A stretch of 64,000 bases of DNA from Dipteris shenzhenensis (taxonomy: Eukaryota > Polypodiophyta > Polypodiopsida > Gleicheniales): NCBI GenBank assembly GCA_047967505.1, contig CM106538.1. One strand, written 5' to 3'. The notes below the pieces were generated by a model. It saw only the letters and a program-made list of their open reading frames with translations, was not told where the DNA came from and made no database searches. Below, piece after piece: positions 31,231 through 41,625 of the stretch; position 1 is the first letter of the stretch, and each line of letters opens with the position of its first letter. The position numbers and the translations under genes are program-made.

Positions 31231-31900
31231 CATGTTTGGGCACCCCAAAGGTGGAGATCACAAAAGTAGTAGCATCTGTGACAACGGAGGGGTGTGGGGA
31301 ATCCCACGAACTCTAATGTTGAGAGCCTTACTAGCTCTCTACTACCACTCAAGTAAGGTGGTGGAAACAGTTCCCTTTGCAGGCTCTCGTCTCACGACAT
31401 CCACCCACTTGGAGGCCCCCTCAATAGTAAACTACATTGTGGCAATCCATTCCTCTACAGCAAGGCTGCTCCCTGGGGTCAAATCTGCTCGACAATGAAG
31501 GTCATCTACCTCCTTTGAGACATCAAAGGCCCCCACTTAGGATCATGACGAAGTCACACCAGAGGCTATCTATCTATACCTACTACTCTTGAGCGCAAAT
31601 GTGGTGCATCTTTGTGGAAGCTGCTGTAAGAGATTTTGGAGGTCAGGGGCTACTGTGGTGAGTATCCGTACAGCATGGAGGTGGATGGAAAAGGGCGAGC
31701 TAGAGAAAACCCAATCAAGGTGGAGTTCAGTACGGCATGGGTTCTAAGAAGAATAGGAATTGGGGGGGAGAGAATGCACTACATGAGGAGGACAGTGTCG
31801 GAGAATGAGATGAGTCAGGGAGGAATCGTCAGAGGGGCCCAAGGCTCAAAGAAGCTCCAAAGGGGGGGAGGCTGAGGTAGAGCCATGTCAGCATGTGGCA
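31231..31900 (-). pseudogene. LINE-D ORF1 (C-terminal RRM-like part and proline-rich N part)
   Basis: The minus frame reads ASKWVDVVRREPAKGTVST and, after TAG TAG (31344-31339), RASKALNIRVRGIPHT. It is collinear with the B7 ORF1 (SRWVDVAKGEPARVTVLAT, stop, QRASKALNIRLRGIPRT). The first TAG is at exactly the position of the TAG in B7. N-terminal parts near 31640-31880 are poorly conserved. Confidence 0.6.
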
Positions 31901-32185
31901 GTCCTATCCGCCTGATTCTCACTACCAGTCCTCGCGTTGAGATCGCCTTTGGTACACTCTGTAGCCTTTCCCTTTTCCTTGTCCTTCTTGTCCCTGTATT
32001 TTTCTTCCCTTATGATTCTCCATTTTTCAGGCCATGTAAAGCAAAGCGGAGAGTGCCCACGTATCCGGCGCTCTAATGTCTCAGCGCACCATCTCCCACA
32101 CCATTCCTGTGGGGCCCAAGAGGAGGAAGGATGCAGCAAGGAGAGGGCAGCGAGGGAAACTGCAAGGAGTAGTCGCAACAAAACT

Positions 32186-32225
32186 TGTTTCTTTGTGAAA
32201 AAAAGGTTTCTTTCACAAAGAAACA
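32186..32225. repeat. Perfect 15-bp inverted repeat with 10-nt loop
   Basis: The arms TGTTTCTTTGTGAAA (32186-32200) and TTTCACAAAGAAACA (32211-32225) are exact complements with the loop AAAAGGTTTC. It could be a hairpin at the end of an element or a chance foldback; no flanking duplication was seen. Confidence 0.95.
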
Positions 32226-32302
32226 TGTGCGGATTATTGTAGATAAGGTTTTAGGGGTTTTTCAAAGCCTTGACGATTCGCGTGCCCTGGCATGTATTGT
32301 CG

Positions 32303-32460
32303 GCTGAATGATAAATCTGATGGCTCGCTGGCTGCTGATCATTTATGGTCTTTATTGCTCAATGGTACTTGTCTTTGCTATTGTTGACCATTGTTTGCTG
32401 AATGATAAATCTGATGGTTGGCTGGCTGCTAATCATTTCTGATCTTTACATTATTGGTCA
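32303..32460. repeat. Tandem repeat with 94-bp period
   Basis: GCTGAATGATAAATCTGATG starts at 32303 and again at 32397, followed in both by G(C/T)TGGCTGCT-ATCATTT and TCAATG. About 65 bases of each unit align. Confidence 0.85.
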
Positions 32461-34463
32461 ATGTTCATGCAAGTGGCTGATACTTACTCATTATTTGGAT
32501 TTCTTGTTGGATAATGGATTTCATGGGCCAAGGCCATTGACATTTGTGAGCTCAGGAGCTAGAAATACAATACATATTTCATACTTTAATGCTGTGAATG
32601 TCATTGGCAAGGGTAGTATTTATAGGAAATTCTACATGTTTAGCATCTACCATATATATGTGGGACATATTATATGCATTTCGGCACCAGAGAGTACAAC
32701 CACGCATTTCAAAACTTTTTTTTTTTTTGAAACTTTTCATGTTTCTACCTTTCGAAATGTTTTTTGTGACTGCAGTTCAGAGCAAGGGCTGCTACATGAA
32801 GGAAACAAGGCTTGACAAGCAGTAGATGATCATTGACTTCGTCACAAGACAAGAAATGACTAGGGGGCACTAGGACTGTGCCCCTGAGTTCCAAATAGGC
32901 CACGTCAATAGGAGACTGAATACAAGACCCAAAAGCGCGTGCCCCATCTCTGGTATCATCATTGCTGCGTCTCAGCATGAAGCCGCCTCATGTCGCCCCC
33001 AGTACACCCCTAAGTGAGTGATGCCAGCACAAATCTCGGATATGTTCCAAAGATAGCATGATTCCCAATGGGACCCTCGAAATGCATGAGGGGATTGTCA
33101 ATCCACTAGCAAACACCAATGATAATCTCAAAAACATGGAAACATGCCCATTTCTTAACAATATGGCATCATTGCTTTCTGTTCAATATAATCTCTTGTT
33201 TTAGTAAGGGATCGAACCCAAAACCCCAAATTCGACCAAAAACCAAACATCGAAAAAATTCAACATTTGTTTTTCATATTAAAATCCAATTTAGGGATCA
33301 ACTGTTAGATATAAGCACATGATCATGCGCAATGTTAGAAATTATCGCACTGAGAAAACTTCTCACACATAGGTTTTCCTTTACAGGTTATTTGCATCAT
33401 TTAGGACACGGGAGGAGAGAGTACTCTACAAGGTTGCAGAAGGTTGAAGACTAGTTAGTTTGACACGGAAAGAGCCAATTGAGGATGCTATTCTTCACAC
33501 AATCTGAGTGGTTGGCCTCAATGATGGCCAATGGTGGGTAGATCCTCATTCCTTGCTTGTCTTTGGCATCTTTGGCTCTATGGTCGATGCCTGCTCCAAC
33601 ACTCACCATGGGACCCTAGAGAGTGGCAAAATCAGATGCGGCAGCTCCCTAGAAATCACTATCCTTCTTTGACTACACAATCAGGAATGCTAGGCGACGC
33701 CAACTTTAGAGCCTAAAAGGGCGAGCACACTAGGAGACCTATGGCATCACCTTGCCCATGAAAATCCATTTTTGGAGACAATTTTAGAGATCTACCGAAA
33801 GACATATTTTCATGTTTTTCGAGCTCTTCACGCACGTTGGACACCTAGTCAACACCTGGAGACAAACTCTCGATGCAAATCCCAAAAGCCCGTGATGCTT
33901 CAAAGCCTTTGAGCCCTTTCAGCATTGCATTTGGGTTGCAAAAAGGCCTAAAGGGTCTGACAGGGCATTCGCACATTTCTCTGCCAGAATGAGGAGAGGC
34001 ACTTGTTACATCATTTGGGGATCTGTGGCCTGGCTCATACAAAGGTCCCCAGATTTTCTATGGAGCAGATTCAAATAGGGCCATTCTCGCCACCAAAGGA
34101 GTCCCATTGCTTATCGCTCTAGATGCAGTGCATGTTCTTTGCATAGACCTCAGTCTCCTTCTAAAGACTTGGCTTGGGCAATCATTGCCAGTCTCACTGC
34201 ATGGCAGATTTGGAGATCCAAATGCACAGAGGCCTTAGATGGGACTTGGACTTTTGTCTTTCAGTCATTCTCAGTGACCAGGGCAGGATATATTGTACCC
34301 ACCCTGATGGACGACTTCAGCAAGATCCAGTGCTCCTCGCATTATGTATCGGCCAAAAAAGCTTGTTTCAGGAAAGAGTGGTATCATGGTTTATTCTTCA
34401 TGTATACACCCATAGAGCCTTCATGCCAAATCCACTCTCCAGATTGGTTACGACAGCATCATT

Positions 34464-34967
34464 TGTCGCAAACTCTGATTCAAACTTACGAAACTCTTTC
34501 CTGCGTTCATACAAGTCACGTCTCTTCTCCTTTTTCTGTTAGCACAATCACGGGCGATGGCCTTCAAATTTTCCTCCCAGCCAATTCTCAGGGACCTGAT
34601 GCGTCATATTACGTATATATCCATCGTTATTTTCCATTATCCTTGTTCCTGAGACCCTCAATTCCCTAGATAGTTCTCCTTGCCAAATGTCAACATTTTG
34701 GCCTCTCCACTTGGTGCACCATTTTACCCCTCTCTTGGGGCACATTAAAATCCACTTGCCCCTTGGCATTATTGCACATTTAGGTGCACCTAGGCCTTAG
34801 CACTCAGAACTATCTAGTCAATGCCATTCCGCCCTCACCTAGGACCTTGGCAGTTACTTCTCTTGACCATTTTAATTACGCACATTAACTATTACAAAAG
34901 TTGGTCATCTAAGAGAAAATGCCCACCGATCTATCCGAGGTCATGCTATCTCGGCTAGAGCATAACA
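34464..34967 (-). repeat. Gypsy-2 3' LTR
   Basis: It begins TGTCGCAAACTCTG and ends GAGCATAACA on the plus strand, 504 bp. Confidence 0.95.
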
Positions 34968-34980
34968 TTCCTTCCCTCTT
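34968..34980 (-). other. Gypsy-2 polypurine tract
   Basis: The minus strand reads AAGAGGGAAGGAA directly before the 3' LTR, just after the chromodomain stop codon. Confidence 0.85.
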
Positions 34981-35345
34981 CAAGCATCAGCATCCTCGAT
35001 GATGAAATCTGGGAACGCTCTCCGTAACTGGTATACGGATTCCCAGGTAGCTTCCGATAGAGGCTGACCATGCCATGCAACCAACACCGTGGGTATCTTC
35101 CGATTTCGTATCTGCATTGTTCCTCGGTCCAGGATTCTTGTTGGTTTGCGCCTTGCAATATCCTCTATCTCCTGAAACAAAACCACACCTTCGATTAGTG
35201 AGTCACCTGTATGCAAAAATTTCTTTAAGCGCAAAACATGAAAAACCGGGTGCACCTTACACCCCTGTGGCAATTCTAATTTATAGGCTACACTGCCTAT
35301 TCTCTTTAGAATTAACCACGGCCCACAGTATCGAGGTGATAACTT
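34980..35345 (-). pseudogene. Gypsy-2 integrase C terminus with chromodomain
   Basis: After a one-base shift near 35350 the frame runs AKLSPRYCGPW and YKLELPQGCKVHPVFHVLRLK (the GPY/F-type module and its LP--HPVFHVS-LK hallmark). It continues to PTRILDRGTMQIRNRKIP, TVLVAWHG and LSEATWESVYQLRRAFPDF, a chromodomain of the plant chromovirus type. This module targets integration by reading chromatin. It sits immediately before the polypurine tract. Confidence 0.85.
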
Positions 35346-36258
35346 AGCACACTCTCCTCAAGTCAACGACTTCGAGTGCGAAGATATTCTGAGAAAAACT
35401 TTCTCCTTCTTCAAATACTCTTATAGACCGATTTTCATCCGCATACACCTTGGCTCTATCCATAGCCTGGCGGATATTAGCTCTCGCAAGTGCTAGCATC
35501 TCCCGCATCTGAACTACAAAGTTCGCGGCACTAGGCACTTTCTGAGGTACTCCAACTATAGTCGGATTGGCTGGTCTATAACCATAGTTCAGCTCAAACG
35601 GACTGAACCCGGTAGATGAATGTTTCCTATCATTGTAGGCAAACTCCAACAATGGCAACCACTTGTCCCATGTATGTTGCCTCAATGACACATATGCCCT
35701 CAGCATATCCTCTAAAGTCTGGTTGACTCTCTCCGTCTGACCATCCGTCTCAGGATGATCCCCACTACTCATTCCTAACTCAGTCCTCAGTGTCTCGAAT
35801 ACCGCTATCCAGAAATGACCGGTAAATCTGACATCTCGGTCTGACACTATGGATCTAGGTAATCCATGCAGATGAAATATATGTCTAATGAACAAATCCG
35901 CCACTTGCGGGCACTTGCGGGGCACTAACAGACTCTCTATTCGGAATGAAGTGAGTCATCTTGGTTAGACGATCAACCACCACAAGGATAGAATTGTATC
36001 CCCCTTGTGTTGCAGGTAGCCCTACAATAAAATCCATGGAAATGCTCTCCCACTTACTTAGTGGTATTTCCAAGGGCTGTAAAACTCCGGGTGGCTTCAC
36101 CCGCTCGGCCTTACTTACCTGACACGAGAAACACCGTGTCACATACTCATGAATATGCTTTTTCATCTTTGGCCAAAAGAAATCTCGCTTCACGGGATCA
36201 TAGGTCTTCTCGACTCCTGGATGTCCCGCACATGGGCTATCATGGCATTGTCGAATGA
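35346..36258 (-). pseudogene. Gypsy-2 integrase, H2C2 finger and DDE core
   Basis: The H2C2 finger is readable as CHDSPCAGHPGVEKT, then FFWPKMKKHIHEYVTRCFSC. The core has SISMDFIVGLP (Asp), IVSDRDVRFTGHFW (Asp) and ETDGQTERVNQTLEDMLRAY (Glu), followed by AYNDRKHSSTGFSPFELNYG. A direct duplication of CACTTGCGGG near 35900-35925 shifts the frame between the first and second Asp. A TAG at about 36260 separates it from RNase H. Confidence 0.9.
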
Positions 36259-36259
36259 C

Positions 36260-37479
36260 TCTCTACCTGAGATCATTCTGACCAGGTACTACAACCTTGC
36301 CATTTCTAACTAGCATACCATCCCTTATGGTATATCTTGCATAAGTTTGGCCTTTTCTGGATGCCAGGTCATCCTTTTCACTTTCCCCGGGTTTTAACAC
36401 ATGAGCCTTAGGCCATAAGCTCTGGACAAACTCGTCCATCTTCTGAGTTTCTCGGATCTCGATCATTAGAGCACTCTCTAATACCGTGAAACTCAGGTTG
36501 TGCATAATGCGAGACAACGCATCAGCTACCTTATTGTCTTTTCCTCTTCGGTACCGAATCGTTAGATTAAACTCCTGCATGAGCTCTGCCCACCTAGCTT
36601 GGCGGCCCCTCAAGTCAGGCTGTTTACAAAAATGTTTCAGAGAATCATGATCCACATCCATATAAAACTCTGAACCATACAAATAATGTCTCCATGTTTT
36701 CAAAGCATGGATAACAGCATACAACTCCAATTCATGAGTTGGCCAATTCCTTTGAGAGGGAGAAAGCTTCTTGCTTTCAAAGGCTACTGGCCTTCCCTCT
36801 TGAAGGAGGACTGCTCCTACCGCAATACCACTTGCATCGGTTTCTAGGAACAACGGTTTCTGGGGATCAACTATTTTTAACACCGGTCTTGAGACCAGAG
36901 CTTGTTTTATGGTGTTAAAACTTTCCTGTTGATTCTGTCCCCAAATAAAAGGTACTTTATCTGAGGTCAGATCAGTCAATGGCGATACTATTCCGGAATA
37001 TCCTTTGATATGCCTTCTATAAAACTGGACAAATCCCAAGAATGATCGCAGCAGCGCGGTCAGACTCTGAGGGATTGGCCAAGTTAGTATCGCAGCCACT
37101 TTCTTCGGATCCATTTCTACCCCCTGTGGAGTAATTATGAACCCTAAATACTCAAGCCTAACCATACACAGTATAGTTTTCTTTTTATTCACATAAAGAC
37201 TGGCTTTCCTCAAAGTACTGAACACTATCCTTAAGTGTTCACGATGCTCAGTAACACTTTTACTGAATATCAAGATATCGTCAATAAAATGTACTACGAA
37301 CTTTCCGATATACGGACGTAGTAAATCGTTCATAAGCATGACGAAGGTCGCTGGAGCATTGGTAAGTCCGAAGGGCATTACCAAAAACTCATAATGACCA
37401 AACCTGCTTCTAAAAGCGGTTTTATGCACATCCTCGGCTCTAATCCGGATCTGATGATAGCCGCACTTAAGATCTATCT
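36260..37479 (-). pseudogene. Gypsy-2 RT (palm) and RNase H
   Basis: The longest frame (36263-37429) shows HKTAFRSRFGHYEFLVMPFG, TNAPATFVMLMN, FVVHFIDDILIFSKS (RT catalytic FIDD) and KCEYLG-type LEYLGFII. RNase H follows with FLETDASGIAVGAVLLQ (first Asp), WPTHELELYAVIHALKTWRH (Glu) and DHDSLKHF, ending in RYRRGKDNKVADALSR. A TAG near 37477 in VIFS-stop-IDLK cuts it from the RT N terminus. Confidence 0.92.
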
Positions 37480-37876
37480 AGCTGAAAATCACGGCTCCAT
37501 GTAATGCATCTAGCAAATCATCAATCCGAGCCATCGGATACCTGTTCTTAACAGTGATATTATTCAATGCTCTGTAATCTATACACAGGCAAAACGTATC
37601 ATCCTTTTTCCTCTTTAATATCACTGGTGAAGCAAAAGGTGAAAAACTTGGTTGAATCTGCCCTAACTTGAGGTATTCTTCCAGTTGTCTACGCACCTCC
37701 GCTTCTTCAGCAAAACTCATTCTATAGGGAGGTCTATTTACAGGTTCTGCCCCCGGGATCAGTTCAATCTTATGCTGAACCTTCCGCTCTGGAGGTAACC
37801 CATAAGGTAGTTCATCCCTAAAACACTCAGAGAACTCCTCTGTTATAAGATTAGCCAGCTTGGCCATCTCACCACT
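37478..37876 (-). pseudogene. Gypsy-2 RT N-terminal part
   Basis: The frame reads [37 protein letters not shown], then [47 protein letters not shown]. These are the standard Ty3 RT fingers and motif A region. It lies between the TAA that ends gag-protease and a TAG that replaces a Lys or Gln codon in the FSKIDL position. Confidence 0.9.
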
Positions 37877-39694
37877 TTACGTAACATCAATGCTAGCCGA
37901 AGACTCATCCACCGGCTCTACCGATGCTGTGCAAAGGAATAAAAACTCTACTTGAGCTTTTCTGATTTCCATCACGGAAACCAACGGTCCCTGAGGTATA
38001 TCTTTTTCACCTCGTAAGACATAAAGCACATCATTCATCTTGAATTGATATACGTGCTTTTTCCAATCAATGGCTGGATTCTTCCTAGAATGCCGCGCCA
38101 TTCCCAGGGCTATATCTGCATGAGCAAGCTTGGTCATTTCAAAATCAAGCTTCTCAGCATAGTCCTGAATCCGAAGCTCCAACTGGGTAACCCTTTGGTC
38201 CCATACTTCAGTTGAACTTCCATCGGCCATCCTGACTGTATACGCATAGTCAGATGGACTTGTCTTTAATTTCAGCCTCTTTACGAGCTTGGAGTTAATC
38301 ACATTGTGAGTTGACGCCGAGTCAAACAACACAATGACATCATGACTGGCCACTTGCCCTTTCATTTTAATTAACTCCGTATCATTAAAGGCCGTATACC
38401 CCGTTGCTGCGGGCTTAGATAGGATGTTATCAGGTGCACTCGTCACTAGCTTAGCAACAGACACACATAACAAACAAGGTACTAACCTCTGAGAAGGTCC
38501 CGCCAGTTGCATCTGCATATGTTCCGCACTGGGACTCTCCTGCATTTCTACGTCGCATTCAGATATTATCATATTAGCCGTGCGACGGTCCTTATTCAGT
38601 GGACAATCCTTCCACTGATGTCGCTGAGGGCAGCCGAAGCACAATCCTTCTTTTCTAGCTTTCTCTTTTTGTTCAGGGGTCAACGAGGACTTTGACCAAG
38701 CCCGGGCTGCCATTGGAGTTATTTTCCTTTTCACCCCAACGGTGGTACTTGTTTTTACTGGTTCCTCAACCGGCTTCACCTGCTTGGTTTGGCCACTTGG
38801 CTGCGAGACACTTGTCTTTGAAACCCATTTCCTCGGAAATCCCCCTTTTCTCGGGTGCTCATACTGAGTCCCTGCCTGCACAAATCCACCAGATCTGCCT
38901 CTGGCATCCTCATAGTTCAGGGCTACTGCTATAGATTCATCTAATGTAGTCACATATTTAGCCCGAACTTCCATTTTGATCTTGTCGTTCAGTCCATAGA
39001 TATAGTCCTTTAACTGAACCGACATAGGGAGAGGGTTTGTTATCTTCATGACACATTCCCTGAATTTGTCAGTGTACTCTGCCACTGACAAGCTCCTCTG
39101 ACGAAGATTTCTATAAGCATCCCAAGCTCGGGATTCTTCATCAGGTGGGAGAAAGTGTTTCTTGAACTCAGCTTTAAACCCTTCCCAGGTGGTTGGAGCA
39201 ACTTGATCCTTCTGTTGCTTTATCCACCATCTGTCCGCTACCTCAATAAACAGGTGTGTGGCCTCGCGGATTTTCTTTAGATCGGATCTAATCTCACAAA
39301 TGGCGAAGGCTTCTTCCCACTTGTGTAACCAAACCTCGATCACATCAGAGCTGCGCTCGGTCATCCGACCAGCGTACTTCTCCGGTCTATAATTAGCGAT
39401 ATTAGGCACTTTGACCCTTGCGCGCTCTAAGGAATGTATACTGGGCTCTGGCTCTGCTGGAGCTTTGCCCTTATCAATCCTAGACGGTCTAGCCGACAAG
39501 GCTTGCACCATCCCCCTAATCTCATTTTGACCAGCATTCACTTGAAGTTGCTGGTTCATAATCTGCTGTAAAGCATCCTCTAATATCGAAATCCTACCAA
39601 TAAAAGTAGGTGCTGCCTGATGTGACATCTGTTGTGTAGACTGTACTCTAGACTCACTAGGATTCACTCTTGAATTCTGTCCTTCCACCTCCAT
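37877..39694 (-). CDS. gag: Gypsy-2 gag-protease polyprotein, 605 aa
   Basis: This open frame encodes capsid, nucleocapsid and protease. Residues about 100-280 are the retrotransposon gag domain (EVWLHKWEEAFAI, EVADRWWIKQQKDQV, TWEGFKAEFKKHFLPPDEE, LRQRSLSVAEYTDKFREC). Near residue 354 is the knuckle CFGCPQRHQWKDC with spacing CX2CX3HX4C, one residue shorter than usual. Residues about 450-560 are the aspartic protease, where the active site reads LFDSASTHNVI, with Ala in place of the Gly of D-S/T-G. The stop TAA after SIDVT lies in the protease-RT spacer, so either pol was made by readthrough or the stop is a mutation. Confidence 0.88.
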   Translation of the reverse strand: MEVEGQNSRVNPSESRVQSTQQMSHQAAPTFIGRISILEDALQQIMNQQLQVNAGQNEIRGMVQALSARPSRIDKGKAPAEPEPSIHSLERARVKVPNIANYRPEKYAGRMTERSSDVIEVWLHKWEEAFAICEIRSDLKKIREATHLFIEVADRWWIKQQKDQVAPTTWEGFKAEFKKHFLPPDEESRAWDAYRNLRQRSLSVAEYTDKFRECVMKITNPLPMSVQLKDYIYGLNDKIKMEVRAKYVTTLDESIAVALNYEDARGRSGGFVQAGTQYEHPRKGGFPRKWVSKTSVSQPSGQTKQVKPVEEPVKTSTTVGVKRKITPMAARAWSKSSLTPEQKEKARKEGLCFGCPQRHQWKDCPLNKDRRTANMIISECDVEMQESPSAEHMQMQLAGPSQRLVPCLLCVSVAKLVTSAPDNILSKPAATGYTAFNDTELIKMKGQVASHDVIVLFDSASTHNVINSKLVKRLKLKTSPSDYAYTVRMADGSSTEVWDQRVTQLELRIQDYAEKLDFEMTKLAHADIALGMARHSRKNPAIDWKKHVYQFKMNDVLYVLRGEKDIPQGPLVSVMEIRKAQVEFLFLCTASVEPVDESSASIDVT

Positions 39695-40503
39695 AGTTTC
39701 ACAAATGGAAAGGGGTTTTTTTTTTTTTTTCCTTCTCTTCTATTCCTTTTTTATTTCTTTTAAAAAAACATATACTCTCTCCCTTTTCTGGTTTTTTTTT
39801 TTTTCTCAACACGCCAAACTCCAAAGTAATATATATATACAACTTTTCGAATTTCTCTCTGTGGTATGCAATAACAGAGTGGAAATCGAAAAACCAGAAA
39901 CTCAAACGAAAGGAAGAAGATGCTCCCTGGTAATTACTCCTGACCAAGATTTCCCTCTCTTTCCGACGGTTGAAACTCTGCACGATCAATTCCCCAATTT
40001 GCTCATGCGTAGCCCACAACTACAGCTTGCCTTCTTGCGTCTGCTTTCGAATCAGCATCCAGTCCCGAACCACGAACTAGCTCTTCCGTTTGTGATTCTG
40101 ACTCTTTCGCTATCTGGTTCGACCGATTGACCCGCAAGCTACGTTGAGGCCTTCAAAAATCATACGTAAAGCCTTCACCCGCAAACTGCTCGTCAAGGAC
40201 TCCAGTTCGTGCGCTGCCTTACGAGACATAGGCCGTTTCGCTATCCCAGATCGTGCGTCAATTAGATCCTACAAATGTCCACGTCCCCTCTGCGCTGCAG
40301 TTTCGATTAGAAAAACCCGCCTGGTTTTCTTTCCCGTCAGCGCGTCGCAACTCGTTGATCCACTTCTTGCGTTCAACCCGCTACCAGCCGCTGCGTCACG
40401 CCTGATTCCGTGACAAATTCTAGGCTTAACGACTTCCTTTCATGCACCGCCAAGGTCTTAGGTGAGGATGAGCCCGTCAGCTTTCCGTCGACCTTTACCG
40501 CCA
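39695..40503 (-). other. Gypsy-2 leader between primer site and gag
   Basis: About 800 bp lie between primer site and gag start. It contains T-rich tracts on the plus strand (39715-39735 and 39791-39804) and no conserved domain. Open frames here on the plus strand are taken as non-coding. Confidence 0.6.
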
Positions 40504-40515
40504 GCTCTGATACCA
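40504..40515 (-). other. Gypsy-2 primer-binding site (tRNA-iMet)
   Basis: On the minus strand TGGTATCAGAGC lies two bases inside the 5' LTR. Confidence 0.93.
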
Positions 40516-40517
40516 AA

Positions 40518-41020
40518 TGTCGCAAACTCTGATTCAAACTTACGAAACTCTTTCCTGCGTTAATACAAGTCACGTCTCTTCTCCTTTTTCTGTTAGCACA
40601 ATCACGGGCGATGGCCTTCAAATTTTCCTCCCAGCCAATTCTCAGGGACCTGATGCGTCATATTACGTATATATCCATCGTTATTTTCCATTATCTTTGT
40701 CCCTGAGACCCTCAATTCCCTAGATAGTTCTCCTTGCCAAATGTCAACATTTTGGCCTCTCCACTTGGTGCACCATTTTACCCCTCTCTTGGGGCACATT
40801 AAATCCACTTGCCCCTTGGCATTATTGCACATTTAGGTGCACCTAGGCCTTAGCACTCAGAACTATCTAGTCAATGCCATTCCGCCCTCACCTAGGACCT
40901 TGGCAGTTACTTCTCTTGACCATTTTAATTACGCACATTAACTATTACAAAAGTTGGTCATCTAAGAGAAAATGCCCACCGATCTATCCGAGGTCATGCT
41001 ATCTCGGCTAGAGCATAACA
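40518..41020 (-). repeat. Gypsy-2 5' LTR
   Basis: This 503-bp repeat is almost identical to 34464-34967. The differences seen are GCGTTAATA/GCGTTCATA, ATCTTTGTCCC/ATCCTTGTTCC and one A fewer in ATTAAATCC. Confidence 0.95.
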
Positions 41021-41322
41021 TCATTTCTTTTCCGCAAGATTTTGTATGAGGTTTTCACTGGATTTTATCCTGTTCTATGTATTTTGGTCATACTTAATAG
41101 AAGTTTACCTTTCCCCCCCTTCCCCAAAAAAAAAGAAAGAAAAAAGAAGAATTACAAAAGCAAAAAATAGCTGACGTGCACCAGTGCATTTTCTTGAACT
41201 TCAAGTAGCTTGCTGCACTCCTTGTTTCCTTTTTGGTGACAGTTATTATGCATGCATAGTTTATCCTCTGTTACTAATTGCTTTTAGAAGAATACTCAGA
41301 AATATCAACTTTGATCTGATCA

Positions 41323-41335
41323 ATATCTCCTATTT
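41323..41335. repeat. LINE-A2 target-site duplication, left copy
   Basis: ATATCTCCTATTT occurs here and again at 46078-46090, directly after the poly(A) of LINE-A2. The 13-bp perfect duplication shows target-primed insertion. Confidence 0.95.
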
Positions 41336-41625
41336 TCCTTCGTACTCCGGTGTCTGGATTGCTCCACAGGAACTCGTTTTCAGCCTTGGCAGAGAGTTCA
41401 GATTTCCCAGAGGAGGAGTTTGTGCCCGCTACTTTTGGGGAGCCAGTGGTTGGATTTCCTGTTGACAGGGCTTCTTCTTCAGGTGCCAGGATTCTTTCCC
41501 CTATTGACTTTCCTCCACTAGGTTCCTTCCCTCCTTCCTCGAGCAAGAGGTCTTCCCCTGTTGAGGGGTTTGTTTCCGCCACTAGGTCGGGTAAGGTGTT
41601 CCACTCTACATCCTCCCGTCGATGA
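41336..41625 (+). pseudogene. LINE-A2 ORF1, C-terminal remnant
   Basis: The frame is open from the 5' end of the insertion (first Met at 41350) to TGA at 41623-41625. It encodes a Ser/Pro-rich tail (EEEFVPATFGEPVVGFP, PIDFPPLGSFPPSSSKR, SATRSGKVFHSTSSRR) with no recognised domain. The stop overlaps the ORF2 start as ATGA, implying coupled translation of ORF2. The N-terminal RNA-binding part was lost by 5' truncation. Confidence 0.7.

Larger units (their letters stand above)
26217..31900 (-). mobile_element. LINE-D, LINE-B-related element split by TR-GAG-2
   Basis: Minus-strand fragments run in ORF order from right to left: ORF1 (31900-31230), EN and linker (about 31230-30290), RT motifs A and B (about 30290-29752), then, after the inserted element, RT motif C and the C-terminal part (27335-26470). 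Recognisable pieces are RVRGIPHT (ORF1), FTLRAIIEEARH and VDFRKAF (RT A), LFGLYIDKL (RT B), YANDVVLISNVAEGLQMHL (RT C, YADD changed to YAND) and FDSLVRPA-LYASAFCAVD. It is clearly diverged from LINE-B. I could not define its 3' end or a target-site duplication. Confidence 0.75.
31901..33469. other. Unassigned segment
   Basis: No domain could be assigned. It contains a perfect 15-bp inverted repeat and a 94-bp tandem repeat (separate entries). A minus frame at 31888-32226 is open for 112 codons but shows no family signature. Confidence 0.4.
34464..41020 (-). mobile_element. Gypsy-2: complete-length Ty3/gypsy chromovirus, non-functional
   Basis: This 6,557-bp minus-strand element is flanked by TCATT duplications (34459-34463 and 41021-41025). 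It has 504- and 503-bp LTRs, an iMet primer site (40504-40515), a polypurine tract and the order gag, protease, RT, RNase H, integrase, chromodomain. The LTRs differ by about three substitutions and one indel. Despite this youth the coding region carries three in-frame stops (TAA about 37877, TAG about 37477, TAG about 36260) and two frameshifts (about 35905 and 35350). It is inserted in LINE-A3. Confidence 0.93.
33470..41135 (+). mobile_element. LINE-A3, degenerate copy split by Gypsy-2
   Basis: The left block (33470-34463) keeps WLYG--L--SPWDPREW (about 33580), several eroded stretches, and AIIASLTAWQIWRSKCTEALDG (about 34170-34240), which parallel LINE-A2 from the post-RT region to the C terminus. 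The right block (41021-41135) resembles a LINE-A 3' end (GGTCATACTTAATAGAAGTT) and finishes in an A-rich tail near 41127. The chromovirus lies between them with a 5-bp duplication of the target TCATT, so the LINE is older. Confidence 0.7.

Noticed and set aside
31888-32226. 112-codon minus-strand ORF starting at the hairpin
   Set aside because: No domain and no family match; its start lies in the inverted repeat, so it is probably chance.
37470-37480. RNA editing as a way to rescue the in-frame stops of Gypsy-2
   Set aside because: U-to-C editing of stops is known from fern and hornwort organelles, not from nuclear retroelements; ordinary mutation explains the data.
39705-40130. 141-codon plus-strand ORF with Phe/Ser-rich start
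   Set aside because: It is antisense to the Gypsy-2 leader and begins in a T tract.
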